Part shown: positions 23,576 to 31,617 of the stretch, one piece after another | How the letters are laid out: the number at the start of each line of letters is the position of its first letter | Position numbering within the stretch: position 1 is the first letter of the stretch | Assembly (NCBI GenBank): GCA_001799635.1 | Contig: MGTV01000042.1 | Coordinates: 1 to 56,127 of the forward strand | DNA: 56,127 nucleotides | Origin: Elusimicrobia bacterium GWA2_62_23 | GTDB lineage: Bacteria; Elusimicrobiota; Elusimicrobia; Elusimicrobiales; UBA9959 | Direction of reading: 5' to 3' | The notes under the pieces: generated by a model | Told to the model about the DNA's origin: nothing | Database searches by the model: none | The model's input: the letters and a program-made list of their open reading frames with translations, nothing else | Program-made: the position numbers and the translations under genes

Positions 23576-25492
23576 ATGAAATACAAACACCTCCTCAACG
23601 CTCTGCTCCTCTCTCTGGCGCTGGCCTCTGCGGCTCTGGCCCAGGACAACGCCAGCCTCCAGTTCACCGTGGCCGCGCCCGACCCCGTGATGGCCGGCGA
23701 CGAAGTCCGCCTGCAGACCCTGGTGGTGAACACCGGGACCCGCGCCTGGCCGAAAGGTTCCTACTACTGGTCGGGTGAGATCTACACGCTGGAAGGGGAG
23801 ACGCGGAAGTTCCTGGCGCAGACCGAGTCGGTTTCCCCGGCGGAGGACGTGCCCCCGGGCGGCGCCCACGGCGTGCAGGTGCCTTTTACTGTGCCCGAGA
23901 CCATGCAGGGCCGGCGGCTGCTGTACCGCCTCTTCCTGGTAAAGGACGGGCGGCGGCTGCTCGAGACCGAGTACAAGGGTTTCCAGGTGATAGAGAAGGA
24001 ATTCCGGCCGCCGCCGCCGCAGGATTTCAAGATCGGCGGCGACGTGACCTTCAGCTACCGCAATTCCAGCGGCGACGGCTGGGATAACCATCAGGGCATC
24101 ACGTCGGCCAATATCGTGGGCAAGGTGAAGCAGTCCTCGTTCCTGTTCAACACCTACATAGTCCACACCTACCACCGGCCGATAACCCCGACCATAGTGC
24201 TGCTGAACTATTACGCCCCCTGGGGCACGCTGAGCATCGGCGACATCTCTCCCACGCTCACGCCGCTATCCATGGACGGGCAGGGCATGCGCGGCGTGGC
24301 CTTCGAACGCAATAAGGACCGGCTCTTCCTGACGGCCCTGATCGGCCGCATCGTGGCCCCGCTGGAGCCGGGGCCGACGAGCGGCGGGCGTTTCGCCCGG
24401 TATTCGGGCGGGTTCAAGGCCGGCTGGCAGTTCACCCCTGCCCTCAAGGTGTCCGCAGACGCGGTGCTGAGCCGCGACGACGAGCATTCCATTAACATCA
24501 CCACCACGTCCCTGACCATAAAGCCGCAGCAGAGCGTGGTCTACGGCCTGAACGCGGAGTGGCGGTTCCTGCCCGCTTTCACGCTGCTGAGCGATTATCA
24601 GCTGAGTTCCTACCGCGCCGACCTCAACGAGGCGGCCGCCGGGGTCTCGGGGAACGCCTGGAAGCAGGAATTGCGCTACAAGGGGGGGCTGGTGACGGGG
24701 CGGGCGGCGGTCTCGCGCATAGACCCGAAGTTCTCTTCCTTCGCGAGTCCGTCGGTGATCGCCGACCGCATGGTCCTCGACGGGGAACTGGGGCTGTTCC
24801 CCGCGGATTGGACCACTTTCACGCTGGGCTACAACAAGTACGAGGATAACCTGGACTCGGACCCGTCCAAGACCACCACCGAGCAGACCCAGCTGACCCT
24901 GGCCAACTCGCTGCGCTTCCCGACCCAGACCATGCTCAATACGTCGCTGATGACGAACACGGCTACGGGCAAGCCGGCCTCGGTGCAGGATAACCAGACC
25001 CGCACCCTTAACGTCTCCGTTACCCAGCCGGTAAAGGCGCATACGCTCAGCGCCGGGGTGCAGACCAGCAGTTTCAAGGACAATACCGGCCTGTCCCACG
25101 ACCTGGACAGCACGCTGGTCTCGCTGAACGGGTCGTTCCGGCTGACGCGCCGGCTCGGCATGTCGCTGGGGGCCGTGAATTCCGCGACTAAGGACAAGGC
25201 GGATTCCACCACCGCGACGAACAACACGCTGACGGCCAACTTCTCCTACTCGATGCCCCGCCGCGCGCTGGCCTTCCAGCTGTGGGCCACCATGGCCTCC
25301 ACCAAGAACGACTCCCTCGTCTCTCCGTCTGACTACGGGTCGGTCTCGGTCAACCTGGAAACGGTCTGGCTGCGCAGCCAGGTCTCGCGGTTCACGTTCG
25401 GTGTGGGGGCGGTGTCCAAGACGGACAAACTGAACCCCGCCGCGGATTCAAGCGAGGTCAGCGTCCTGACGCGGTACAACTATTCTTTCTAG
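23576..25492 (+). CDS. Outer-membrane beta-barrel protein with N-terminal Ig-like domain
   Basis: Read from ATG 23576, the 638-aa protein starts with a typical signal peptide (MKYKHLLNALLLSLALASAA). A longer reading from TTG 23555 adds seven polar residues and is less likely. Residues about 25-140 form an Ig-like domain. After the Pro-rich linker FRPPPPQ comes a long region of alternating strands (from DFKIGGDVTFSYRNSS to the end), closing with TRYNYSF. The terminal Phe and strand pattern fit an outer-membrane barrel of perhaps 20 or more strands. It follows the Kelch/FnIII gene by 22 nt, so the barrel may anchor or export that protein. The function is unknown. Confidence 0.72.
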   Translation: MKYKHLLNALLLSLALASAALAQDNASLQFTVAAPDPVMAGDEVRLQTLVVNTGTRAWPKGSYYWSGEIYTLEGETRKFLAQTESVSPAEDVPPGGAHGVQVPFTVPETMQGRRLLYRLFLVKDGRRLLETEYKGFQVIEKEFRPPPPQDFKIGGDVTFSYRNSSGDGWDNHQGITSANIVGKVKQSSFLFNTYIVHTYHRPITPTIVLLNYYAPWGTLSIGDISPTLTPLSMDGQGMRGVAFERNKDRLFLTALIGRIVAPLEPGPTSGGRFARYSGGFKAGWQFTPALKVSADAVLSRDDEHSINITTTSLTIKPQQSVVYGLNAEWRFLPAFTLLSDYQLSSYRADLNEAAAGVSGNAWKQELRYKGGLVTGRAAVSRIDPKFSSFASPSVIADRMVLDGELGLFPADWTTFTLGYNKYEDNLDSDPSKTTTEQTQLTLANSLRFPTQTMLNTSLMTNTATGKPASVQDNQTRTLNVSVTQPVKAHTLSAGVQTSSFKDNTGLSHDLDSTLVSLNGSFRLTRRLGMSLGAVNSATKDKADSTTATNNTLTANFSYSMPRRALAFQLWATMASTKNDSLVSPSDYGSVSVNLETVWLRSQVSRFTFGVGAVSKTDKLNPAADSSEVSVLTRYNYSF

Positions 25493-26379
25493 CGGGTTTT
25501 TTTTGCGCGCGGTTTGCGCGGGGCGGCTTCGTCGAGGGCCTGAAGGTATTGCTTGAGCTGTTCGTCTTCGGGGGTGAGTTCCAGCGCCCGCTGCCAGGCC
25601 TGGCGGGCCTGCCGGTAATCCTTGAGCTGCAGGTAGGCGGAACCGATCCGCTTCAGGGCCACGACGTCCCCGGGTTCCAGACGCAGCACTCCTTCCAGTT
25701 CCTTCACGGCCAGGTAATACTTGGAATCGTAGATGTCATGCAGGGCCAGCTCTTTTTTGTGGTCCAGCACGCCCACGTTCTCCGGCTTGCTGTCGTTGAG
25801 CTTGAGCTGGGGCGCCTCGTCCTCCAGGACCTTTACCAGTTTCAGGGGGGCCGTCTCGCCGGGGGCGAGTTCGGCCGCGTAGCGCAGCGCGTCGTAGGCG
25901 AACGGCAGGTCTTCCTTCTCCGCCACCCACGAGAGGATGCCGCTGGCCGCCGCGTTCCAGTGCCTGGCCGCGGAGGGCTTCCTGGGCAGCAGGGCGGCTA
26001 TCCTGCGCAGCTGGCGCTGGGCCTTGAGGTAATAGGGGTTGGTGGGGTCGGTGGCCAGCAGTTCCTCGAGTTTCGCCAGTGCGTCGGCGTAGCGGCCGCG
26101 TTCGAGCAGGCGCGAGAAGGCCCCCTTGAGGTCCGCGGAGGAACCGGCCATCTTCTGGCGCGCCTCCTCTATCATGTTGCGGGCGGTGACCTGCTTGGGA
26201 TCGGCCCTGAGCACCATGTTCCAGTATTCCAGGGCCTTCTGGTAATCGCCGGCGGTGTAGTAGCCGAAAGCCTTGTCGTAGTATTCCCGGATCTCCGAGG
26301 CGGGCACCTGGGCGGCCGGTTGGGCTGCGGCGGTGGCGCAGCAGGCCAGCATGAAGGTCAGTGGGGCGTAAAGTCTCAT
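25489..26379 (-). CDS. Secreted TPR protein, last gene of the motor operon
   Basis: This 296-aa protein has a signal peptide (MRLYAPLTFMLACCATAAAQ) and TPR-like helix pairs at about 30-130 (for example AFGYYTAGDYQKALEYWNMV) and at about 220-285 (AYLQLKDYRQARQAWQRALE). The tail is basic (KPRAKKTR). TPR proteins are scaffolds, so it may connect the periplasmic part of the motor to an envelope structure. Its start overlaps the stop of the second MotB gene by 4 nt, which argues for a shared complex. Its stop and that of the convergent barrel gene share one CTAG palindrome, leaving no intergenic space or terminator. Confidence 0.8.
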   Translation of the reverse strand: MRLYAPLTFMLACCATAAAQPAAQVPASEIREYYDKAFGYYTAGDYQKALEYWNMVLRADPKQVTARNMIEEARQKMAGSSADLKGAFSRLLERGRYADALAKLEELLATDPTNPYYLKAQRQLRRIAALLPRKPSAARHWNAAASGILSWVAEKEDLPFAYDALRYAAELAPGETAPLKLVKVLEDEAPQLKLNDSKPENVGVLDHKKELALHDIYDSKYYLAVKELEGVLRLEPGDVVALKRIGSAYLQLKDYRQARQAWQRALELTPEDEQLKQYLQALDEAAPRKPRAKKTR

Positions 26380-27026
26380 GATCTTTTTTCTCCTGCCTGC
26401 GCCTGCCGCATGATGATCATCTCTATCCTGCGGTTGCGGGCGCGGTTCTCGTCGCTGTCGTTGGCCGCGGCGGGGCGGAATTCCCCGTAGCCGAAGGCCG
26501 TGAGGCGGCCGGGGGGCACGCCTCTCTTTGTCAGATAGTCTATTACCGAGAAGGCCCGCATCAGCGAGAGCTCGCGGTTGGAGGAGAATTTTTTTCCGAG
26601 CATCCTGGCCGAATCGGTGTGCCCTTCCACCACCACCTGGTTCTCCATCCTGAGCAGGCTTTCGGCTACCGGGTCCAGCACGGCCCTGGCCGTGCTTTTG
26701 AGCTCGGCCGAGCCGGAGTCGAAAAGGACAGGGGAGGCGAAGGTGAGCTTGATGCGGGAGGTGGTGACTTCCACGCCCAGGCTGCCTTCCTTGATCTGGT
26801 CCTTGAGGTCCTCCTCCACTTTTTCCGCCGCGTCCAGCTCCTTGAGCTTTTCGGCGGCGTGCTTCATGCCCAGCTCCTTCTGCATCTGGGCCAGGGCCTT
26901 TTCGTACTCGGTGCCTTTCATGTTATAGGAAAAGCCGTACAGGGCGAGGAAAAGGATGACCATACAGGACATCAGGTCCGCGTACGGAATCATCCAGAGC
27001 TGGGAAGTGTCTTTCTTTTGGCTCAT
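26376..27026 (-). CDS. MotB/OmpA-family stator protein, second copy
   Basis: The 216-aa protein has the MotB layout: a short cytosolic N-terminus, one membrane helix beginning WMIPYADLMS with the proton-carrying Asp at D17, a helical plug/linker (about 45-90), and an OmpA-like peptidoglycan-binding domain (about 100-208: PVLFDSGSAEL, VVVEGHTDS, RNRRIEMII). It should anchor a MotA ring to peptidoglycan and supply the channel Asp. It is 4-nt coupled to the gene on either side. It differs clearly from the adjacent MotB copy, so the two may form a mixed B-subunit dimer or alternative stators. Confidence 0.88.
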   Translation of the reverse strand: MSQKKDTSQLWMIPYADLMSCMVILFLALYGFSYNMKGTEYEKALAQMQKELGMKHAAEKLKELDAAEKVEEDLKDQIKEGSLGVEVTTSRIKLTFASPVLFDSGSAELKSTARAVLDPVAESLLRMENQVVVEGHTDSARMLGKKFSSNRELSLMRAFSVIDYLTKRGVPPGRLTAFGYGEFRPAAANDSDENRARNRRIEMIIMRQAQAGEKRS

Positions 27027-27694
27027 TCTCTGGGAACTATGATCTCGATCCTGCGGTTAAGGGCCCGGCCCTCGCGGGTGGCGTTGTCGGCCACAGGGCG
27101 GTGCTCGCCGTAGGCGGCGGCTACCATGCGCGCCTCCGGCACTGAATAGCTGGCGGCCAGCAGGGCCACCACTGCGTTGGCGCGCGCCGCGGAGAGCTGC
27201 CAGTTGGTGGGGTAATCCCCGGACTTTATGGGCACTGCGTCGGTGTGCCCCTCTATTATCACGTCGTTGGGAAGGGTGTTGAGAACTTGTGCCACCGGGC
27301 CCAGCACCTTCGCGGCCGGCCCCGTTATTTCCGCCTTGCCGGATTCGAAGAGTACGGGCGCCGCGATGTTGATCTTGATCTGCCGGGCGGTGATCTGTAC
27401 CTCGGCCATGTCCTTCAGGCCGGCCTTGAGCAGGTCCTCCGCGAGTTTTTTCGCCAGGTCCTCCTCGGTGAACTTCTTGAGGACCTCTTCGGCCTTCTGC
27501 TGCTTCTGCGCTTTGGCGGCGTCCTGGTCGAAGCCCTCCATGAACTGGGAGGCCTGGAGATCGGGGTGGATGGTGAAGACATAGAGGATGAGGAAGAAGA
27601 GCATGAGGTTGGTCATGATGTCGGACAGCACGACCAGCCAGAGTGGGTTGTCCTCTATCTTCTTGCCGGAATAGCGTTCAATGAAGAACTTCAT
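27023..27694 (-). CDS. MotB/OmpA-family stator protein, first copy
   Basis: The 223-aa protein has a membrane helix at about 18-40 (WLVVLSDIMTNLMLFFLILY) with D25 in the position of the MotB channel aspartate. A linker predicted to be helical follows, then an OmpA-like domain at about 105-220 (PVLFESGKAEI, VIIEGHTDA, LNRRIEIIVP). Family knowledge says MotB dimers sit inside MotA pentamers and bind peptidoglycan when active. The gene follows motA by 25 nt and overlaps the second motB by 4 nt. No flagellar gene other than the FliF/FliG fusion is present nearby. Confidence 0.88.
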   Translation of the reverse strand: MKFFIERYSGKKIEDNPLWLVVLSDIMTNLMLFFLILYVFTIHPDLQASQFMEGFDQDAAKAQKQQKAEEVLKKFTEEDLAKKLAEDLLKAGLKDMAEVQITARQIKINIAAPVLFESGKAEITGPAAKVLGPVAQVLNTLPNDVIIEGHTDAVPIKSGDYPTNWQLSAARANAVVALLAASYSVPEARMVAAAYGEHRPVADNATREGRALNRRIEIIVPRE

Positions 27695-27719
27695 GGTTGG
27701 GTTGCGCCGCCGCCGGGGC

Positions 27720-28496
27720 TTATTTCGCTACTGCCTTGGCCTTGCGCCGCAGGGCCAGCGAGAGGTAGCCTTCCAGCTTCTTGGAGACCAGCCACGGCAC
27801 GTCGCCCTCGTAGATGGCCAGCACGCCCTTGGCTATGATCTCGCGGCTGAGGATGTCCTCGTCGGAGTAGTAGCCGAGTTTGCTGGCGATGGGCAGGAAC
27901 AGGAAGTTCGCGGAAAAGATGCCGTAGAAGGACGCCGTCATGGCGATGGCCATGGAAGAGCCCATCATGGCCGGGTTCTGGATGTTGCGCAGCACCTGCA
28001 CGACGCCGATGAGCGTGCCCAGCAGGCCGAAGATGGGGGCGAAGGTGCCGGCCGAGTTGAAGATGTTGGTCTGCTGCTGGTGGCGCAGCCGGGTGGTGTT
28101 GATGTCGTTCTCCATGCGCTCGCGCAGGATGTTGATGTCCACGCCGTCGAGCATCATCTGGCAGCCGTCGGTGAGGAAAGGGTGGGGGGAACTGCGCAGT
28201 TCGCTTTCGATGGCGTCTATGCCGTCCTTCTTGCCTATCTCGGCGTACCTGACTATGGCCTGGATCAGGACGTTTATCGGCGGGCGCTTGGGGGGGAAGA
28301 GCACCAGCATCATGGACGACTTCACCCACTTCAGCGCGGCCCACGGGTAGGCGATCATGACGGAGCCGGCGGTGCCGCCGAAGATCAGTATGATGGCTTC
28401 CCAGTTCAACAGGAACTTGAGCATGCCGCCGGCCGAGAGCACGAAGATTATGACTCCCAGCCCGGTCAGGCCGCCCAGCAATGTCATCAGGTCCAT
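27720..28496 (-). CDS. MotA-family proton-channel stator protein
   Basis: The 258-aa protein has four predicted membrane helices: two near the N-terminus (about 3-25 and 30-50, with ILIFGGTAGSVMIAYP), and two at about 150-205 (GTFAPIFGLLGTLIGVV, then SMAIAMTASFYGIFSANFLF). A cytosolic loop with charged residues (RERMENDINTTRLRHQQQ) lies between them and would face the rotor. Length and motifs match flagellar MotA rather than ExbB/TolQ or the long-tailed ZorA of Zorya defence systems. It lies 26 nt after the FliF/FliG fusion gene and 25 nt before motB. Confidence 0.9.
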   Translation of the reverse strand: MDLMTLLGGLTGLGVIIFVLSAGGMLKFLLNWEAIILIFGGTAGSVMIAYPWAALKWVKSSMMLVLFPPKRPPINVLIQAIVRYAEIGKKDGIDAIESELRSSPHPFLTDGCQMMLDGVDINILRERMENDINTTRLRHQQQTNIFNSAGTFAPIFGLLGTLIGVVQVLRNIQNPAMMGSSMAIAMTASFYGIFSANFLFLPIASKLGYYSDEDILSREIIAKGVLAIYEGDVPWLVSKKLEGYLSLALRRKAKAVAK

Positions 28497-28522
28497 GGTG
28501 GTTTTCCTCTCCTAAAAAAGCG

Positions 28523-30031
28523 TCAGGGTTTGGGCGCCGGCGCGGTGGCGGGCGCGGGTTTCGCCGCGGCGGCCTTGGGCGCGGCCGCAGGCTGGGGGGC
28601 CGTGCCGGCGGCGGCCGGCTTCAGGCCGGGGAGCGGGGCCGCTCCCGGCTTTGCCGCGGCGGCGGGGGCCGCCTTCGGCGCGGTGGCGCCCAGCGTTATG
28701 AAACCTTCCTTGACCAGCTGGCGCAGGGCCGCCAGGGTCTTGGCGCGCTCTTCCTTGTAGCCTTCTCCGGCGGGGAGGCGGGTAAGGTCCAGTTCCTGGC
28801 GGAAGCGCTCCTGCATGCCCCCGGAAAGTCTGGCGAGGAAGGGCTCGGCGTGAGGCGAGCCTTTCAGGGCGGCCGCCAGCACGCGCATCGGCAGCCTGCG
28901 GGCCAGCATCAGGGCCTGCTGCGGGTCCAGGGCGGCCAGGTCGGAGAGCTTCACTATGGAGGCGTTGAGCTTGCGGGAAAGGACCGGGTCCAGGCGGCTG
29001 AAGGCGGTAATGGCCTTCTCCTGCACGCCTTCGTTGAGCCCGTTCAGGATCTCCAGGGCCTTTTCCTCTCCGCCCACCACGTAATCCAGCGCGGAGAGTA
29101 TTTCGGCTTCGAGGGCCTTTATCCGCGTCTCCTCCATCAGCTTGACACGGGGGAGGGCGGCCAGGGCCTCGACGCTGCGGGGGTAGAGGGCTTCGGCCAG
29201 TTTGGCGGCCAGGTCCTGCGGAGCGTAGTTGAGGACGATGGTGATGTCTTCGGCGGTGCGGGTCTTCAGGATGAAGGCGAGGCTGGAGGCGTGTCCGGAG
29301 TTGAGGAACCAGAAGGGGGGCTTGCGCCCGTCTATCCCCTGCTGCCGTACGGCGCGTTCGGCGGTCTTCTCCGCGGCGGCTTCCCGGGGGGCCTCGTCGC
29401 GCCGGGTCTCGCGTTCGGAGGCGGCCGAGGCGGTCTTTGCGCTGAAGGCCTCCACGAAGGCCCTCGCGCTCTTGGACAGCGGTGAGAGGAAAACGAAAAC
29501 GGTGAGGATCGCGAGCGCCGCGACCACCAGCACCCAGACCAGGCTCCAGAGGTTCGGCGGCAGGAACAGGTCCGCCAGGGTGAGCGGCTTGGCCTTGCGG
29601 AAATCCATCTTCTCCACCGTGATGAGGTCCTGCCTGTCGGCGGGCAGGCCCAGGAGGCCGCCGGCCAGTTTGCGGGCCAGTTGGGCGTCGTCCTCGGTGA
29701 CGGATTTGTCCAGGATGAGGCTCGCCGAGATCTTCTTCACCATGGTGAGCGTGGAGGAAAGCGAAGGCTCGCCCATCTTCTGCTGCTGGGGGATGCCGGG
29801 CAGGATATCGGAGGATTTCTTGTCCTGTTCCTGGAGCTCGGCGGAGATTATGACGATGATATCCTCGGTGCCGAGGGCCTCGGAGAGGACCAGCCGCACG
29901 CGTTTTTCCAGTGAATTCTCGAGAGCGAGCTTGGTTTCGAGCGAGGTGCGGCTGCCGGTTTGCGCCCGCGCGGTGTCGGCCGGCGCCAGGGCCAGCAGGC
30001 CAAGCAAGGAAAGCATGAATATACGCGTCAT
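28523..30031 (-). CDS. FliF(RBM3)-transmembrane-FliG fusion protein, putative non-flagellar rotor
   Basis: This 502-aa protein joins parts of two flagellar rotor proteins. Residues 1-24 are a signal peptide. About 34-145 match the C-terminal periplasmic ring-building domain of FliF (NSLEKRVRLVLSEALG, ISASLILDKSVTED, LPADRQDLITVEKMDF). A membrane helix spans about 160-182. After a charged linker, about 244-330 resemble the FliG middle domain (ASSLAFILKTRTAEDI, GGEEKALEILNGLN) and about 340-445 the FliG C-terminal torque domain (VLAAALKGS, RFRQELD, where FliG has RDDL). The tail is Ala/Pro-rich. It is first in an operon with MotA and two MotBs, and no flagellar export, rod or hook gene is nearby. 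The homology is read by eye and should be tested with profile searches. Confidence 0.8.
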   Translation of the reverse strand: MTRIFMLSLLGLLALAPADTARAQTGSRTSLETKLALENSLEKRVRLVLSEALGTEDIIVIISAELQEQDKKSSDILPGIPQQQKMGEPSLSSTLTMVKKISASLILDKSVTEDDAQLARKLAGGLLGLPADRQDLITVEKMDFRKAKPLTLADLFLPPNLWSLVWVLVVAALAILTVFVFLSPLSKSARAFVEAFSAKTASAASERETRRDEAPREAAAEKTAERAVRQQGIDGRKPPFWFLNSGHASSLAFILKTRTAEDITIVLNYAPQDLAAKLAEALYPRSVEALAALPRVKLMEETRIKALEAEILSALDYVVGGEEKALEILNGLNEGVQEKAITAFSRLDPVLSRKLNASIVKLSDLAALDPQQALMLARRLPMRVLAAALKGSPHAEPFLARLSGGMQERFRQELDLTRLPAGEGYKEERAKTLAALRQLVKEGFITLGATAPKAAPAAAAKPGAAPLPGLKPAAAGTAPQPAAAPKAAAAKPAPATAPAPKP

Positions 30032-30081
30032 AGTTAGTGGTCCCCCGAGGAATATCCCGGCAAAAACTGCACAGCGCTATA

Positions 30082-30110
30082 ATTATATTAATAACCCTTT
30101 ACCGGCGCAA
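30082..30110 (-). promoter_or_regulatory. Promoter of the motor operon
   Basis: On the minus strand TTGCGC (30110-30105) and TATAAT (30087-30082) are separated by 17 nt. The predicted start is near 30075, giving a leader of about 44 nt to the ATG at 30031. The -35 hexamer is the same as at the adenine deaminase promoter. Confidence 0.7.
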
Positions 30111-30143
30111 TAGCGGCGCCCGGAGGGGGAACCGGGGCGGCGG

Positions 30144-30172
30144 TTGACTTCCCTCAGGCCTTTTACTAACAT
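30144..30172 (+). promoter_or_regulatory. Promoter of the clostripain-like protease gene
   Basis: TTGACT (30144-30149), a 17-nt spacer and TAACAT (30167-30172) lie 39 nt before the ATG. AGGAGG at 30201-30206 is the ribosome-binding site. The intergenic region 30032-30210 therefore carries divergent promoters. Confidence 0.65.
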
Positions 30173-30210
30173 TGCCGGTAGCAGTTCCAGACTAGAGCCC
30201 AGGAGGAGTA

Positions 30211-31461
30211 ATGACGAAAAAGTTGTCCGTTGCGTTTCTCTGCCTTTTTACGGCCGGCGCCGCGTTCGCCGCGGTGACCTTCGACCAGAAGGGCAGCGTT
30301 ACCGAGATAGTCGATCAGCTGCAGAAGGCCGATCCCGACGCCGCGGTGATCCCGCTGCCAGGCCGCCCCAAGGCCCCGGCCAAGTGGACCGTGATGGTCT
30401 ATGTGAACGCCAAGAATAACCTCGAGACCTACGGCCTCAAGGACGTCAACGAGATGGAAATGGTCGGCTCTACGCCGGACCTGAACATCGTGGCCGAGCT
30501 CGGCCGCATCAACGGCTACGCCGCCAACGACGGGGACTGGAAAGGCTCCCGCCGCTACCTGGTCCGGAAGGACGCCGACGTCAACAAGATCAATTCCCCG
30601 GTGGTCATGGAGATCCCCAAGTCCGACATGGGCAAGTGGGAGAACCTGGTGGAATTCGTGAAGTGGGCGCAGGCCAACTATCCGGCCCAGCGCTACGCGC
30701 TCGTGGTCTGGAATCACGGCTCCGGCTGGAACAAGGCCGCCGAGGCCGCCGGCAAGGGCATCTCTTACGACGATGAGACAGGCTCTCACATCACCACCCA
30801 ACAGCTCAAGCAGGCCCTGGCCGCCACCGGCAAGATCGAGATCCTCTCGATGGACGCCTGCCTGATGCAGATGATGGAAGTGGCGTACGAGGCCCGCACC
30901 GGCGCCGACTACATAGTGGCGTCCGAAGAGACCGAGCCCGGCGACGGCTACACCTACAATACCTGGCTGGCCCCGCTCGCGGCGAAACCCGCCATGACGC
31001 AGGCCGAACTGTCCAAGGTCATGGTGGATTCCTACACCGACCACTACCAGTCCATCAACCAGGGCGCCACGCAGTCGTCGATCCGCACCGAGAACCTCTA
31101 CAAGCTCGGCCAGCTGACCAACGCCTGGGTGTCCGCGGTGATGGCTTCCGGCGAGGTCGCCAACGTCAAGAACGCCCGCACCAAGGCGCAGGCTTTCTAC
31201 TATTCCAGCAACAAGGACCTCGGTCACTTCGTCAAGCTGGTGAACGACGGCACCCAGAACGCCGGCGTGAAGGCCGCGGGCGCGGAACTGCTGGCCTTCC
31301 TCAACGGTTCGGTGATCTACCACAACCGGGCCACCGGTTCCAAGTACGCCAACGCCACCGGCCTGGCCATTTACGCGCCAAGCTACTACACGGCCGCGTA
31401 CGACGACCTGCAGTGGGCGAAGGATTCCAACTGGGACGATTTCACCAAGTGGATAAAGTAA
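30211..31461 (+). CDS. Secreted clostripain-family (C11) cysteine protease
   Basis: The 416-aa protein has a signal peptide (MTKKLSVAFLCLFTAGAAFA) and the clostripain fold: KWTVMVYVNAKNNLE at the first strand, catalytic His in VVWNHGSGW (H169), and catalytic Cys in ILSMDACLMQ (C217). YIVASEETEPGDGY follows, a conserved part of the substrate pocket. Clostripain enzymes cleave after basic residues. As a secreted enzyme it may process surface proteins such as those encoded nearby, or degrade external protein. Strong SD and promoter support the start. A terminator follows at once, so it is monocistronic. Confidence 0.92.
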   Translation: MTKKLSVAFLCLFTAGAAFAAVTFDQKGSVTEIVDQLQKADPDAAVIPLPGRPKAPAKWTVMVYVNAKNNLETYGLKDVNEMEMVGSTPDLNIVAELGRINGYAANDGDWKGSRRYLVRKDADVNKINSPVVMEIPKSDMGKWENLVEFVKWAQANYPAQRYALVVWNHGSGWNKAAEAAGKGISYDDETGSHITTQQLKQALAATGKIEILSMDACLMQMMEVAYEARTGADYIVASEETEPGDGYTYNTWLAPLAAKPAMTQAELSKVMVDSYTDHYQSINQGATQSSIRTENLYKLGQLTNAWVSAVMASGEVANVKNARTKAQAFYYSSNKDLGHFVKLVNDGTQNAGVKAAGAELLAFLNGSVIYHNRATGSKYANATGLAIYAPSYYTAAYDDLQWAKDSNWDDFTKWIK

Positions 31462-31479
31462 GCGCCTGACGGCGCGCTG

Positions 31480-31514
31480 AAGGGCGGGGCGCAGGCCCCG
31501 CCCTTCTTCTTTTT
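31480..31514 (+). terminator. Intrinsic terminator after the clostripain gene
   Basis: An 11-bp stem (AAGGGCGGGGC 31480-31490, GCCCCGCCCTT 31495-31505) with a GCAG loop is followed by a T-rich run to 31514. Confidence 0.88.
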
Positions 31515-31542
31515 ACGGGGGGCGGGCGTAACAATTTGGACA

Positions 31543-31570
31543 TTGAAACGGTTTTTGATTAGTGTATACT
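31543..31570 (+). promoter_or_regulatory. Promoter of the second PorV-like gene
   Basis: TTGAAA (31543-31548), a 16-nt spacer and TATACT (31565-31570) precede the ATG at 31618 by about 47 nt. Confidence 0.68.
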
Positions 31571-31617
31571 ATAGTACTTGAAACGGGCGGGCCGCGCGGC
31601 CCTGCCCGTTACGCGCT

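Noticed and set aside
25489-30031. Zorya anti-phage defence (ZorA/ZorB are MotA/MotB-like)
   Set aside because: MotA here has normal length without the long ZorA tail, no ZorC, ZorD or ZorE gene is present, and the FliG-containing fusion is not a Zorya component.
25489-30031. Part of an ordinary flagellar operon
   Set aside because: No export, rod, hook, filament, FliM or FliN genes are present in the window, and the FliF part lacks RBM1 and RBM2.
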